58,980 bases of DNA from Streptomyces sp. DSM 110735 (GTDB lineage: Bacteria > Actinomycetota > Actinomycetes > Streptomycetales > Streptomycetaceae), in assembly GCF_016482685.1 (NCBI RefSeq), contig NZ_JACYHF010000032.1:1-58980 (forward strand). Direction: 5' to 3'. The position numbers and the translations under genes are program-made. Within the stretch, counting starts at the first letter, position 1; every line of letters begins with the position of its first letter. Positions 25,949 to 34,749 of the stretch are shown here, in pieces. The notes beneath the pieces are model-generated. The model made no database searches and was not told where the DNA came from. It saw only the letters and a list, made by a program, of their open reading frames with translations.

Positions 25949-28255
25949 TCAGCCGGCGGCGCTGGTCGCACCCGCGGGGACGCGGGCGGGCTCCAGGCGG
26001 ATCACGACGCCCTTGGAGGTGGGGCAGTTGCTGATGTCCGCGGTGCTGTCGAGCGGCACGAGGACGTTCGTCTCCGGGTAGTAGGCGGCGGCGGAGCCAC
26101 GGCTGGCCGGGTAGGAGACGACCTTGAAGTTCTCCGCGCGGCGCTCCTTGTCGTGCCAGATGCTGACCAGGTCGACCATGTCGCCGTCCTCGAAGCCCAG
26201 CTCCTTGAGGTCGGCGGGGTTGACCATCACGACGCGGCGGGCGTTGTGGATGCCCCGATAGCGGTCGTTGGGCGCGTACCAGATGGTGTTCCACTGGTCG
26301 TGCGAGCGCGTGGTCTGGAGCAGCAGGTGGCCGTCGGGGACGTGCGGCGCGTAGAACTCGTTGGACCAGAAGACGGCCTTGCCGCTCGGGGTCGGGAACA
26401 CGTCGCGGTTGACCGGGCTGCCCAGGTTGAAGCCGCCGGGCTCGCGGACCCGCTCGTTGAAGTTCTCGAAGCCGGGGACGACGCGGGAGATGTGGTCGCG
26501 GATGTTGTCGTTGTTCGCCTCCATCTCCTCCCACGGGATGCTCGGCTGGTCACCGAGGGTCTTGCGGGCGAGGCGGGCGATGATCGAGACCTCGCTGAGC
26601 AGGTGCTTGGAGGCCGGGGGCAGCTTGCCGTGCGAGCGGTGGACGTCGCTCATCGAGTCCTCGACGGTGATCCACTGCTCGACGCCGTTCTGGAAGTCGC
26701 GGTCGCTGCGGCCCAGGGTGGGCAGGATCAGCGCGTACTCGCCGCAGACGGTGTGGGAGCGGTTGAGCTTGGTCGAGATGTGCGCGGTCAGGCGGCAGGT
26801 GCGCATCGCCTGCTCGGTGTACTCGCTGTCGGGGGTCGCCCGGACGAAGTTGCCTGCCACGCCGAGGAAGACCTTGGCCTTGCCCTCGTACATCGCCTTG
26901 ATGCCCTGCACGGCGTCGTAGCCGTGGTGGCGCGGCGGCTCGAAGCGGAACTCGCGGCCGAGCGCGTCCAGGAACTCGTCGGACATCTGCTCCCAGACGC
27001 CCATGGTGCGGTCGCCCTGCACGTTGGAGTGGCCGCGGACGGGGCAGACGCCCGCGCCCGGCTTGCCGATGTTGCCGCGCAGCATCAGGAAGTTGGTGAT
27101 CTCCCGGATGGTGGGGACGCCGTGCTTCTGCTGCGTCACGCCCATCGCCCAGCAGACGATGGCGCTCTTGCTCTTCATGACGCGCTGGTGGATCTCCTCG
27201 ATCTCGGCCATGGTCAGGCCGGTCGCGGTGAGGATGTCGTCCCAGGAGATCTTGCGGACGTGCTCGGCGAACTCCTGGAAGTTGATGGAGTTCTTGTTGA
27301 TCCAGGCGTGGTCGAGGACGGTGCCGGGCGCGGCGTCCTCGGCGTCGAGGAGGAGCTTGTTGAGGCCCTGGAAGAGGGCCATGTCGCCACCGGCGCGGAT
27401 GTGCACGAACTGGTCGGCGATCGCGGTGCCGTTGCCGATGACGCCGCGCGCCTTCTGCGGGTGCTTGAAGCGGATCAGACCGGCCTCGGGCAGCGTGTTG
27501 ACGGCGACGACCGAGCCGCCGTTGCGCTTGGTCTCCTCCAGCGCGGCGAGCATGCGCGGGTGGTTGGTGCCGGGGTTCTGGCCGACCAGGAAGATCAGGT
27601 CCGAGTGGTGGATGTCGTCGAGGGAGACGCTGCCCTTGCCGATGCCCAGCGACTGGCCGAGTCCCCAACCGGTGGACTCGTGGCACATGTTGGAGCAGTC
27701 CGGCAGGTTGTTGGTGCCGAACGCGCGGGAGAAGAGCTGGAGGAGGAAGGCGGCCTCGTTGTTCAGGCGGCCCGAGACGTAGAACATCGCCTCGTCGGGG
27801 GAGGCCAGCGCGCGCAGTTCGCGGGCGAGCAGGGAGAGGGCCTCGTCCCAGCTCACCGGCTCGTAGTGGGTGGCGCCCGGGCGCTTGATCATGGGCTCGG
27901 TGAGACGGCCCTGCTGGTTCAGCCAGTAGTCGGACTTCGAGTCCAGCTCGGCGATCGAGTACTGCTTGAAGAAGTCGCGGGTGACGCGGCGCGAGGTGGC
28001 CTCGTCGTTGATGTGCTTGGCGCCGTTCTCGCAGTACTCGTTGAAGTGGCGCTTCTTGTCCTCGGGCCAGGCACAGCCCGGGCAGTCGATGCCGTCGATC
28101 TGGTTGATGTTCAGCAGCGTCAGCATGGTGCGCCGCGGGGACGTCTGGCTCAGGGAGTACTCGAGCGCGTGCGTCACGGCGGGAACACCGGTGGCCCACT
28201 TCTTGGGAGGCGTGACCGAAAGGTCGTCGATCGGATCCTCGATGCTGCTGCTCAT
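25949..28255 (-). CDS. FdhF/YdeP-family molybdopterin oxidoreductase, copy 3
   Basis: A 768-aa member of the same family, but a distinct lineage from copies 1 and 2. It has CPGC at 58-61 with Cys75 (three-Cys Fe-S motif), Cys191-His192 in NLPDCSNMCHE, and Arg407 in PVRGHSNVQG. Its N-terminus (TPPKKWATGVPAVTHALEYS) resembles E. coli YdeP-type proteins rather than the FHPYHHPAAGW opening of copies 1 and 2. ATG 28255 has AAAGAGG upstream. It is divergent from cydAB and shares with it a duplicated promoter module (28491-28551 and 28714-28774). Next to fdhD, it is the best candidate for a formate-oxidising enzyme linked to respiration. No Fe-S or cytochrome b partner subunit is present, so the route of electrons to quinone is open. 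YdeP has been associated with acid resistance in E. coli. Confidence 0.94.
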   Translation of the reverse strand: MSSSIEDPIDDLSVTPPKKWATGVPAVTHALEYSLSQTSPRRTMLTLLNINQIDGIDCPGCAWPEDKKRHFNEYCENGAKHINDEATSRRVTRDFFKQYSIAELDSKSDYWLNQQGRLTEPMIKRPGATHYEPVSWDEALSLLARELRALASPDEAMFYVSGRLNNEAAFLLQLFSRAFGTNNLPDCSNMCHESTGWGLGQSLGIGKGSVSLDDIHHSDLIFLVGQNPGTNHPRMLAALEETKRNGGSVVAVNTLPEAGLIRFKHPQKARGVIGNGTAIADQFVHIRAGGDMALFQGLNKLLLDAEDAAPGTVLDHAWINKNSINFQEFAEHVRKISWDDILTATGLTMAEIEEIHQRVMKSKSAIVCWAMGVTQQKHGVPTIREITNFLMLRGNIGKPGAGVCPVRGHSNVQGDRTMGVWEQMSDEFLDALGREFRFEPPRHHGYDAVQGIKAMYEGKAKVFLGVAGNFVRATPDSEYTEQAMRTCRLTAHISTKLNRSHTVCGEYALILPTLGRSDRDFQNGVEQWITVEDSMSDVHRSHGKLPPASKHLLSEVSIIARLARKTLGDQPSIPWEEMEANNDNIRDHISRVVPGFENFNERVREPGGFNLGSPVNRDVFPTPSGKAVFWSNEFYAPHVPDGHLLLQTTRSHDQWNTIWYAPNDRYRGIHNARRVVMVNPADLKELGFEDGDMVDLVSIWHDKERRAENFKVVSYPASRGSAAAYYPETNVLVPLDSTADISNCPTSKGVVIRLEPARVPAGATSAAG

Positions 28256-28490
28256 GGTGTGCTCTGCCTCTTTCTCACATACGCCTGTACAGGCGGGTTC
28301 CGGTCGGCGGGGAGATGACGCGCCGCCGTGCGGAGGCCGGCTCGGTCCCGGGAGCGTGGTGTGAGGTCCCCTCGGGTCCGGGCGGGCGGCCGCTGCGGCA
28401 GACGTGCGGTCCGGAGGGAAAGCCTCGGGCGCCGTCCCCCGTACCCTGTCCGCGATTCGCGTTATCCGAATCCCGCTGCAAAGCAATTTT

Positions 28491-28551
28491 CTGCCTTTTC
28501 CCGGGGGAAGTCAAAGAGGCAATCCCGATCACCTAATAGGCGCCGCTTATC
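28491..28551 (-). promoter_or_regulatory. twin promoter/operator module, copy facing fdhF-like copy 3
   Basis: Read on the minus strand, this begins GATAAGCGGCGCCTATT (28551 down to 28535), and CCTCTTTGACTT starts at offset 33. Inside the first part is a near-perfect dyad ATA-A-GCG-G-CGC-C-TAT (12 of 15 symmetrical). The TTTGAC box could be a -35 element. The module is repeated inverted at 28714-28774 with the same internal spacing, and 42 of 61 positions are identical by hand alignment without gaps. Confidence 0.7.
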
Positions 28552-28713
28552 GTCCACTCACCCCCGGTGAACGGCGATTCATCCGAGCCGATACTCTACA
28601 CAGGTCCGCCTTTCCGGGCGGACCGCGCCCGACCGCCCCGACCGGCCACACACGCCCGTGACCAGGGGAAACGTGACGCCGACGGCCACCCCGAACCGGC
28701 TTTCCGGAACAGA

Positions 28714-28774
28714 GATAAGCGCCGCCGATCATCCGATCAATCGTCCCTCTTTGACTTGTTCCGGAAATTGGCCG
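28714..28774 (+). promoter_or_regulatory. twin promoter/operator module, copy facing cydA
   Basis: On the plus strand it begins GATAAGCGCCGCCGATC, and CCTCTTTGACTT starts at offset 33, exactly as in the copy at 28491-28551. The palindrome is weaker here (10 of 15). It lies 261 bp before the cydA start; the other copy lies 296 bp from the fdhF-like start. A common regulator of both directions is inferred. Confidence 0.7.
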
Positions 28775-28974
28775 ACGCTGACGGGCGAGCAGTAATCGAA
28801 GAATTGCCGCCCCGGACGGAAACCGACGACCGTCCCGGCAGCCGCCCGAGAAGACATGACCTGTGTCCCTTTCGGGTGACATGGGCGGCATAACCGAAAC
28901 ATTCACATTCACCCTCCACCGGTGGCCGAGCCCGGCTTCGCGAGCCACACCGGGGAGTTGAGGAGAGACCTGCC

Positions 28975-30537
28975 GTGGACCTGGCATTGGCCCCGGACAC
29001 CATCGCGCGATGGCAGTTCGGGATGACCACCGTCTACCACTACCTGTTCGTGCCCCTCACCATCAGCCTGGTGGCGATCACGGCGGGACTGGAGACGGCG
29101 TATGTGCGCACCGGGAAGACCAAGTACTTCCACGCCACCAAGTTCTGGGGCAAGCTCTTCCTGATCAACATAGCCATGGGTGTCGTCACCGGGCTGGTGC
29201 AGGAGTTCCAGTTCGGCATGAACTGGTCCGCCTACTCCCGCTTCGTCGGCGATGTCTTCGGCGCGCCGCTCGCCCTGGAAGCGCTGCTGGCGTTCTTCTT
29301 CGAGTCCACCTTCATCGGACTCTGGATCTTCGGCTGGGACAAGCTGCCCAAGAAGATCCACTGCGCGTGCATCTGGATGGTCTCGATCGGCACGATCCTG
29401 TCGACGTACTTCATCCTCGCCGCCAACTCCTTCATGCAGAACCCGGTCGGCTTCAGCCTCGACAAGGCGGCGGGCAAGGCGCATCTGACCGACATCGGCG
29501 CGGTGCTCTTCCAGAAGCTCAACCTCGTCGTCGTCGCGCACACCCTGACCGCCGCGTTCCTGACCGGCGCCGCCTTCGTCATGGGCATCTCCGCCATCCA
29601 TCTGTGGAAGGCGGCGCGCCGCCAGCGCCGCGGGCGGCCCAACGACCTCAAGAAGGTCGCGGCCATGCGCACCTCGCTGCGGCTCGGGCTGACGCTCGCC
29701 GTCATCTTCGGTCTGGGCACCGCGATCACCGGTGACAAGCTCGGCGAGGTCATGTTCGAGCAGCAGCCGATGAAGATGGCTTCCGCCGAGGCGCTGTGGG
29801 ACAAGCAGTCCCCGGCTCCGTTCTCCGCGTTCTCCGTGCCGGACGTCGCCAACCACCGCAACAGCGTCAGCGTCGAGGTCCCGGGGCTGCTGTCCTTCCT
29901 CGCGCACAAGGACTTCCACTCGGCGGTCCCCGGCATCAACGACACGGCCAAGGCCGAAGCCGCCAAGTACGGCGGCAGTCCCTCGCAGTACCTGCCCAAC
30001 ATCCCCATGACGTACTGGGGTTTCCGGGCGATGATCATCTTCGGTATGACGTCCTTCGCCCTCGGCGCGGCCGGACTCTGGCTCACCCGGCGCAGGTTCT
30101 GGGTGGACCCCGAGTTCCGCACCGGCTCCTTCGACGTGCCGCGGCTGATGCTGACGAAGAAGCGCGAACTGAGCCCCGTCATGACGGGTCTGGCCTGGCG
30201 CGCCGCCATCGCGACGCTCGCCTTCCCGGTGATCGCCAACGCCTTCGGCTGGATCTTCACCGCGATGGGACGTCAGCCGTGGGCCGTCACCGGTCTGCTG
30301 CGCACCGTCGACGCGGTCTCGCCCAACGTCTCGCTCACCGAGCAGCTCATCACGCTCATCGGGTTCAGTCTGCTCTACATCGCGCTGGCCGTGGTCGAGT
30401 TGAAGCTGCTGGTCAAGTACGCCGGTGCGGGTCCCGTCACCGCCGAGCGTCCGCCGCTGCGCGACATCAGGATGGGCGGCGGGTCGCTCGACGGCGCCCC
30501 CCAGGACGCCGACAAGCCCATGGCCTTCGCCTACTGA
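28975..30537 (+). CDS. cydA: cytochrome bd ubiquinol oxidase subunit I
   Basis: A 520-aa CydA, the quinol-oxidising, heme-bearing subunit of the bd oxidase, a membrane terminal oxidase with high oxygen affinity. His22 in TTVYHYLFVPL and His189 in VVVAHTLTAAFL match the heme ligands. The acidic pair region around Glu102 (LEALLAFFFEST) lies in the proton path. The periplasmic Q-loop is of the short type. The GTG at 28975 has GAGGAG upstream. cydB follows 16 bp later. cydCD, needed for assembly in many bacteria, is not in the window. Confidence 0.97.
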   Translation: MDLALAPDTIARWQFGMTTVYHYLFVPLTISLVAITAGLETAYVRTGKTKYFHATKFWGKLFLINIAMGVVTGLVQEFQFGMNWSAYSRFVGDVFGAPLALEALLAFFFESTFIGLWIFGWDKLPKKIHCACIWMVSIGTILSTYFILAANSFMQNPVGFSLDKAAGKAHLTDIGAVLFQKLNLVVVAHTLTAAFLTGAAFVMGISAIHLWKAARRQRRGRPNDLKKVAAMRTSLRLGLTLAVIFGLGTAITGDKLGEVMFEQQPMKMASAEALWDKQSPAPFSAFSVPDVANHRNSVSVEVPGLLSFLAHKDFHSAVPGINDTAKAEAAKYGGSPSQYLPNIPMTYWGFRAMIIFGMTSFALGAAGLWLTRRRFWVDPEFRTGSFDVPRLMLTKKRELSPVMTGLAWRAAIATLAFPVIANAFGWIFTAMGRQPWAVTGLLRTVDAVSPNVSLTEQLITLIGFSLLYIALAVVELKLLVKYAGAGPVTAERPPLRDIRMGGGSLDGAPQDADKPMAFAY

Positions 30538-30553
30538 GAGAAAGTCCCGGACC

Positions 30554-31606
30554 GTGCATCTCCATGACCTCTGGTTCTTCGTCATCGCCTTTCTGTGGAC
30601 GGGTTACTTCTTCCTCGAGGGCTTCGACTTCGGCATCGGCATCCTCACCCGGGTCCTCGCCCGCGGTGAGACCGAGCGCCGCGTCCTGATCAACACCATC
30701 GGCCCCGTCTGGGACGGCAACGAGGTGTGGCTGGTCACCGCGGCAGGCGCGACCTTCGCCGCCTTCCCCGACTGGTACGCCACCATGTTCAGCGGCTTCT
30801 ACCTGCCGATGTTCGTGATCCTGCTGTGCCTGATCCTGCGCGGCGTGGCGTTCGAGTACCGCGTCAAGCGCGACGGCGCCGCCTGGAAGCGCAACTGGGA
30901 GGCGATCATCTTCGGCACCTCCCTGATCCTGTCCTTCCTGTGGGGCCTGCTCTTCGCGGCGATGGTCCACGGTCTGCCGATCACGGCCGACCACGAGTAC
31001 CACGGCGGCATCACCGAGCTGATCCGCCCGTACTCGCTGCTCGGCGGTGTGACCACGACCGTGCTGTTCACCTTCCACGGCGCGGTGTTCGCCTCGCTGA
31101 AGACGGTCGGCTCCATCCGCCCCCGGGCGCGTCATCTGGCCCAGAAGCTCGGCATCCTGACCGTCGTTCTGCTGCTCGCCTTCCTCACCTGGACCCAGTT
31201 CCTGACCGGCAACCTGGGCAGCGTGATCGCCGAGGCGGTCGCCGTGCTGGCCGTGCTGCTCTCGCTCGGCTTCAACTTCGGCTCGCGCGAGGGCAGGGCG
31301 TTCATCAGCTCCGGTGTGGGTGTCGCCGCCTCCAGCGCGGTGCTGTTCCTGGCACTGTTCCCCGAGGTCATGCCCTCCAGCCTCAACCCGGCCTGGAGCC
31401 TGACCGAGACCAACGCCGCCGCGGGTCCGTACACCCTGGGGATCATCACCTGGGTCGCGGTGTTCGCCACCCCGCTGATCCTGCTCTACCAGGGCTGGAC
31501 GTACTGGGTGTTCCGCAAGCGCATCGGTGTGCAGCACATCCCGGTGTCGCACCCCCACGGCCACGGCCACGGCGACCCCCGCGCCCGGTACACCGTCGCC
31601 CGGTGA
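30554..31606 (+). CDS. cydB: cytochrome bd ubiquinol oxidase subunit II
   Basis: A 350-aa CydB with the hallmark opening DLWFFVIAFLWTGYFFLEGF and GPVWDGNEVWLVTAAGATFAAFP after helix 1. Eight to nine hydrophobic segments are evident. GTG 30554 is 16 bp after the cydA stop, so the two are co-transcribed. The C-terminal cytoplasmic tail carries an unusual His/Gly run (HPHGHGHG, residues 333-340) that might bind metal. No cydC or cydD follows. After a 410-bp gap comes moaA. Confidence 0.97.
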   Translation: MHLHDLWFFVIAFLWTGYFFLEGFDFGIGILTRVLARGETERRVLINTIGPVWDGNEVWLVTAAGATFAAFPDWYATMFSGFYLPMFVILLCLILRGVAFEYRVKRDGAAWKRNWEAIIFGTSLILSFLWGLLFAAMVHGLPITADHEYHGGITELIRPYSLLGGVTTTVLFTFHGAVFASLKTVGSIRPRARHLAQKLGILTVVLLLAFLTWTQFLTGNLGSVIAEAVAVLAVLLSLGFNFGSREGRAFISSGVGVAASSAVLFLALFPEVMPSSLNPAWSLTETNAAAGPYTLGIITWVAVFATPLILLYQGWTYWVFRKRIGVQHIPVSHPHGHGHGDPRARYTVAR

Positions 31607-32016
31607 ACACCCACCGCGTGATGACGTCCCACGCCCTGCGCCGCCTCACCCGCGCCCGCGTCCCGTACGCGGCGCGCGGGGAGGCAGGCGACGGCGTGGC
31701 GATGTCCACGGGCCGGGGCACCACCCGAGATGATCATCGGGAAGTGTCCCGGACCCGTGGGCGCGCGCCGCTCCGGCCGCGCCGTGCCCACACCCGCGAA
31801 CTCCCGGCCGAAGAGCGGTCGGCCGGGGGGCGGGGGCACGGCGTGGCCGGGCGGCCGGCGGACCGGACGCCCGGCACGGCGACCCCGCCGAAAGGGGCGC
31901 CGACGGACCGTCACCGGACCGGATCACGCACCATACGCACCGGGGACCGCCCTCCGGCAGGGGAAGATCCCGCACCGTACGACAGCCTCCGGGCAGCAGA
32001 GGAAGAAGGCAGGACC
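31607..32016 (+). other. cydB-moaA intergenic region with palindrome and hairpin
   Basis: No gene is recognised in these 410 bp. It contains a perfect palindrome GATGATCATC at 31729-31738. A 9-bp perfect hairpin CCCGGCCGA/TCGGCCGGG at 31803-31827 could end the cyd transcript or lie in the moaA leader. I could not fit the region to a molybdenum-cofactor riboswitch. Confidence 0.45.
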
Positions 32017-33054
32017 GTGTCCCGACCGCACACCGATCAGCCGAGCGGCACCACCGGGACCGTCGCGCGGCCGCTGACGGACCGTTTCGGCCGGGTCCAC
32101 ACCGACCTGCGGCTCTCCCTGACGGACCGCTGCAATCTGCGGTGCACGTACTGCATGCCCGCCGAGGGTCTCGACTGGCTGCCGAAGAACGAGCTGCTGA
32201 GCGACGACGAGATCGTGCGCCTGGTGGCCATCGCGACCGGGCGGCTCGGCATCAGGGAGGTCCGGCTGACCGGCGGCGAGCCGCTGGTACGGCGCGGTCT
32301 GCCCGCCCTGGTCGCCCGGATCGCGGCGCTCGACCCGGCGCCCGAGCTGTCCATCACCACCAACGGCATCGGTCTGGCCCGCTGCGCCGAGGCGCTGCGC
32401 GAGGCGGGGCTGCGGCGGGTCAACGTCAGCCTGGACACCCTGCGCCCGGAGCGCTTCGCCGCCATCACCCGGCGCGACCGGCTGTCCGACGTGCTGGCGG
32501 GGCTCGCGGCGGCGCGGTCCGCGGGGCTCGCGCCGGTCAAGGTCAACGCGGTGCCGGTGCGCGGGGTCAACGACGACGAGATCGCGGACCTGACCGCCTT
32601 CGCCGTGGAGCACGGCTACCGGATGCGGTTCATCGAGTCCATGCCGCTGGACGCGCAGGGTGCCTGGGAACGGGAGAAGATGGTGCCCGCCGCCGAGATC
32701 CTGGAACGCATCGGGGAGCGCTTCGAGCTGGTGCCGGTCCCCAGGGAGGACAACGCCCCCGCCGAGGAGTGGCGGATCGCGGGCACGGACTCCGTGGTCG
32801 GCGTCATCGCGAGCGTCACCCGCCCGTTCTGCGGCAACTGCGACCGGGTACGGCTGACCGCCGACGGTCAGTTGCGCAACTGCCTGTTCGCGACCAAGGA
32901 GTCGGACCTGCGGAGCCTGCTGCGCGACGGCTCCGACGACGACGCCCTGGAGGCGGCGTGGCGCTCCTGCATCGCGGGCAAGGGGCCCGGACACACCATC
33001 AACAGCGCCGACTTCCGGCAGCCGGACCGCCCGATGTCCGCCATCGGCGGCTGA
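32017..33054 (+). CDS. moaA: GTP 3',8-cyclase MoaA
   Basis: A 345-aa radical-SAM enzyme that starts molybdopterin synthesis by converting GTP to 3',8-cyclo-GTP. The N-terminal cluster motif is CNLRCTYC (CxxxCxxC) inside LSLTDRCNLRCTYCMPAEG. The second cluster is ligated by the C-terminal Cys set in FCGNCDRVRLTADGQLRNC. The C-terminus SAIGG carries the conserved Gly-Gly. GTG 32017 has AAGGCAGG upstream and an N-terminal spacer of about 25 residues. It heads the moaA-DUF6457-moeA-moaD-moaE series. moaC, mobA and moeB are absent from the window. Confidence 0.97.
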   Translation: MSRPHTDQPSGTTGTVARPLTDRFGRVHTDLRLSLTDRCNLRCTYCMPAEGLDWLPKNELLSDDEIVRLVAIATGRLGIREVRLTGGEPLVRRGLPALVARIAALDPAPELSITTNGIGLARCAEALREAGLRRVNVSLDTLRPERFAAITRRDRLSDVLAGLAAARSAGLAPVKVNAVPVRGVNDDEIADLTAFAVEHGYRMRFIESMPLDAQGAWEREKMVPAAEILERIGERFELVPVPREDNAPAEEWRIAGTDSVVGVIASVTRPFCGNCDRVRLTADGQLRNCLFATKESDLRSLLRDGSDDDALEAAWRSCIAGKGPGHTINSADFRQPDRPMSAIGG

Positions 33055-33155
33055 CGAGGTCCCGGGTCCGAGCGGTCCGGGACGGCACGACGAAGACGCA
33101 CGAAGACGCACGACAGACCTCAAGACGACGGACACGAAACGCGAGGACGACCGAA

Positions 33156-33434
33156 GTGAACCGGATGCACGAATGGATCGCCGCGGCCAAGACCGACCTG
33201 GGCATCGACCTCGATGTCAACGTCGGTGAGCTGCTCGACATGACGAAGGTCGTCGCCCACGGGGTGGCCCGCCCGGCGGCGCCGATCACCTCCTTCCTGG
33301 TCGGCTACGCGGCAGCCCTCCAGGGCGGCGGCGCGGAGGCGGTCGCCGAGGCCAACCGCCGGGTGACCGAGCTGGCCGAGCGCTGGATCGCCGAGCACGA
33401 GGCCGAAGGCGAGAACGGTCCGGCGACCCCGTGA
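33156..33434 (+). CDS. DUF6457 protein, Moco-cluster associated
   Basis: A 92-aa, mostly helical protein (MHEWIAAAKTDLGIDLDVNV, then VVAHGVARPAAPITSFLVGY and TELAERWIAEHEAEG). As I recall, this domain also occurs fused to the C-terminus of actinobacterial molybdenum-cofactor guanylyltransferases, which suits its place here. GTG 33156 is used, with GAGG about 10 nt upstream; ATG 33165 is an alternative. The stop overlaps the moeA GTG (GTGA), so the two are translationally coupled. The function is unknown; a small helper for molybdenum insertion or nucleotide attachment is an inference. Confidence 0.85.
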   Translation: MNRMHEWIAAAKTDLGIDLDVNVGELLDMTKVVAHGVARPAAPITSFLVGYAAALQGGGAEAVAEANRRVTELAERWIAEHEAEGENGPATP

Positions 33435-34678
33435 ACGACGCACCCCTGAGCGGCGGCCGGGCGACCGCCCCGCACGCGCACGGCCGGGGCGCCGCTCCCA
33501 CCTGGGAGCGGGCCCGGTCGGTCGCGCGCACGGCGGGGCGCGCGCTGCCCGCCGTGCCGCGCACCCTTGACGACGCGCTCGGTCACGCGCTGGCCGAGCC
33601 GCTGACCGCGCTCACCGACCTGCCGTCGTTCGCCACCTCGGCGATGGACGGCTGGGCGGTCTGCGGCACCGGTCCCTGGCATCTGGCGGGGCGCCGGGTG
33701 CTGGCCGGTGAGCAGCCGGACCCGCTGGCGCCGGACACCGCCGTGCCCATCGCCACCGGCGCCCCGCTGCCCCCCGGCGCCCGCGCCGTACTGCGCCGCG
33801 AGCACGGGGAGACCGGCGAGCGGGACGGTCTGCTGTACGACCGCACCCCCGGCGGCCCGGTGACCGACGGGCGGGACGTACGGCCGCGCGGTCAGGAGTG
33901 CCGCAACGGCGAGCCGCTGCTGCCCTCCGGCACCACGGTGACCCCGGCGGTGCTCGGTCTCGCGGCGGCGGCCGGGTACGACCGGCTGTCCGTGCACCGC
34001 AGGCCGAGCGTGGAACTCCTCGTGCTCGGCGACGAACTGCTGCGCTCCGGCGTGCCCCGGGGCGGCCGGGTCCGCGACGCGCTCGGTCCGATGCTGCCCT
34101 CGTGGCTGCGCGGTCTGGGCGCCGAGCTGATCGGGCAGCACCGCATCTCCGACCGACTCGGAATGCTCTACGAGGCGGTGCGCCGCTCCCCCGCCGACGT
34201 CGTGATCACCACCGGCAGCACGGCGGCGGGACCCGTGGACTTCCTGCACGACACGCTGGAGATGCTGGAGGCGCGGCTGCTGGTCGACTCGGTGGCCGTC
34301 CGGCCGGGGCACCCCATGCTGCTCGCCGGACTGCCGCCCGCCGAGGACGGCCGCGCCCGCCGCCTGGTCGGGCTGCCGGGCAACCCGCTGGCCGCCGTCG
34401 CCGGGACACTCACGCTCGCCGCCCCGCTGCTACGCACCCTCGGCGGCCACGCCGACCCGGAACCGCGTCTGTCGGTCACCGCCGGGGAACTGCCCGGGCA
34501 CCCGCGCGACACCCGGCTGCTGCCGGTGCGCCGGGCGGGCGCCGAGGTGGCTGCGCTGCCGTACGACGGTCCGGCCATGCTGCGCGGGCTCGCGCTGGCC
34601 GACGGTCTCGCCGTCGTCCCGCCCGGCGGCGCGCCCGCCGGTGCGACCGTGGAGGTCCTCGACCTGCCCGCACGGTGA
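33431..34678 (+). CDS. moeA: molybdopterin molybdotransferase MoeA
   Basis: A 415-aa MoeA, which inserts molybdate into adenylylated molybdopterin. ALTDLPSFATSAMDGWAV is the highly conserved N-terminal signature. PDTAVPIATGAPLPPGA and the MoCF-binding segment (VVITTGSTAAGPVDFL, where many homologs have GGxSxGxxD) follow, with GLPGNPLAAV near the end. The GTG at 33431 overlaps the preceding stop by 4 bp. The GSTAAG variation is notable but occurs in actinobacterial MoeA-like proteins as far as I can judge. The next gene, moaD, is 71 bp downstream. Confidence 0.94.
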   Translation: MNDAPLSGGRATAPHAHGRGAAPTWERARSVARTAGRALPAVPRTLDDALGHALAEPLTALTDLPSFATSAMDGWAVCGTGPWHLAGRRVLAGEQPDPLAPDTAVPIATGAPLPPGARAVLRREHGETGERDGLLYDRTPGGPVTDGRDVRPRGQECRNGEPLLPSGTTVTPAVLGLAAAAGYDRLSVHRRPSVELLVLGDELLRSGVPRGGRVRDALGPMLPSWLRGLGAELIGQHRISDRLGMLYEAVRRSPADVVITTGSTAAGPVDFLHDTLEMLEARLLVDSVAVRPGHPMLLAGLPPAEDGRARRLVGLPGNPLAAVAGTLTLAAPLLRTLGGHADPEPRLSVTAGELPGHPRDTRLLPVRRAGAEVAALPYDGPAMLRGLALADGLAVVPPGGAPAGATVEVLDLPAR

Positions 34679-34749
34679 CAGCCCCGCCGCTCCCCCTTCC
34701 TCCCCCGCCCCCACGAGCCAGACGACGACCACCGGAAAAGGCACAGGAC

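Noticed and set aside
28555..28900. Possible Rex (redox repressor) operator upstream of cydA, e.g. GTGAACGGCGATTCAT or TGTGTCCC-TTTC-GGGTGACA
   Set aside because: Streptomyces Rex sites are close to TGTGAACGCGTTCACA. The candidates have the wrong spacing or only partial arms, so I do not call them.
31607..32016. Molybdenum-cofactor riboswitch before moaA
   Set aside because: One simple 9-bp hairpin and a short palindrome are visible, but not the multi-helix architecture with the conserved core of the Moco RNA motif. A covariance-model search would decide.
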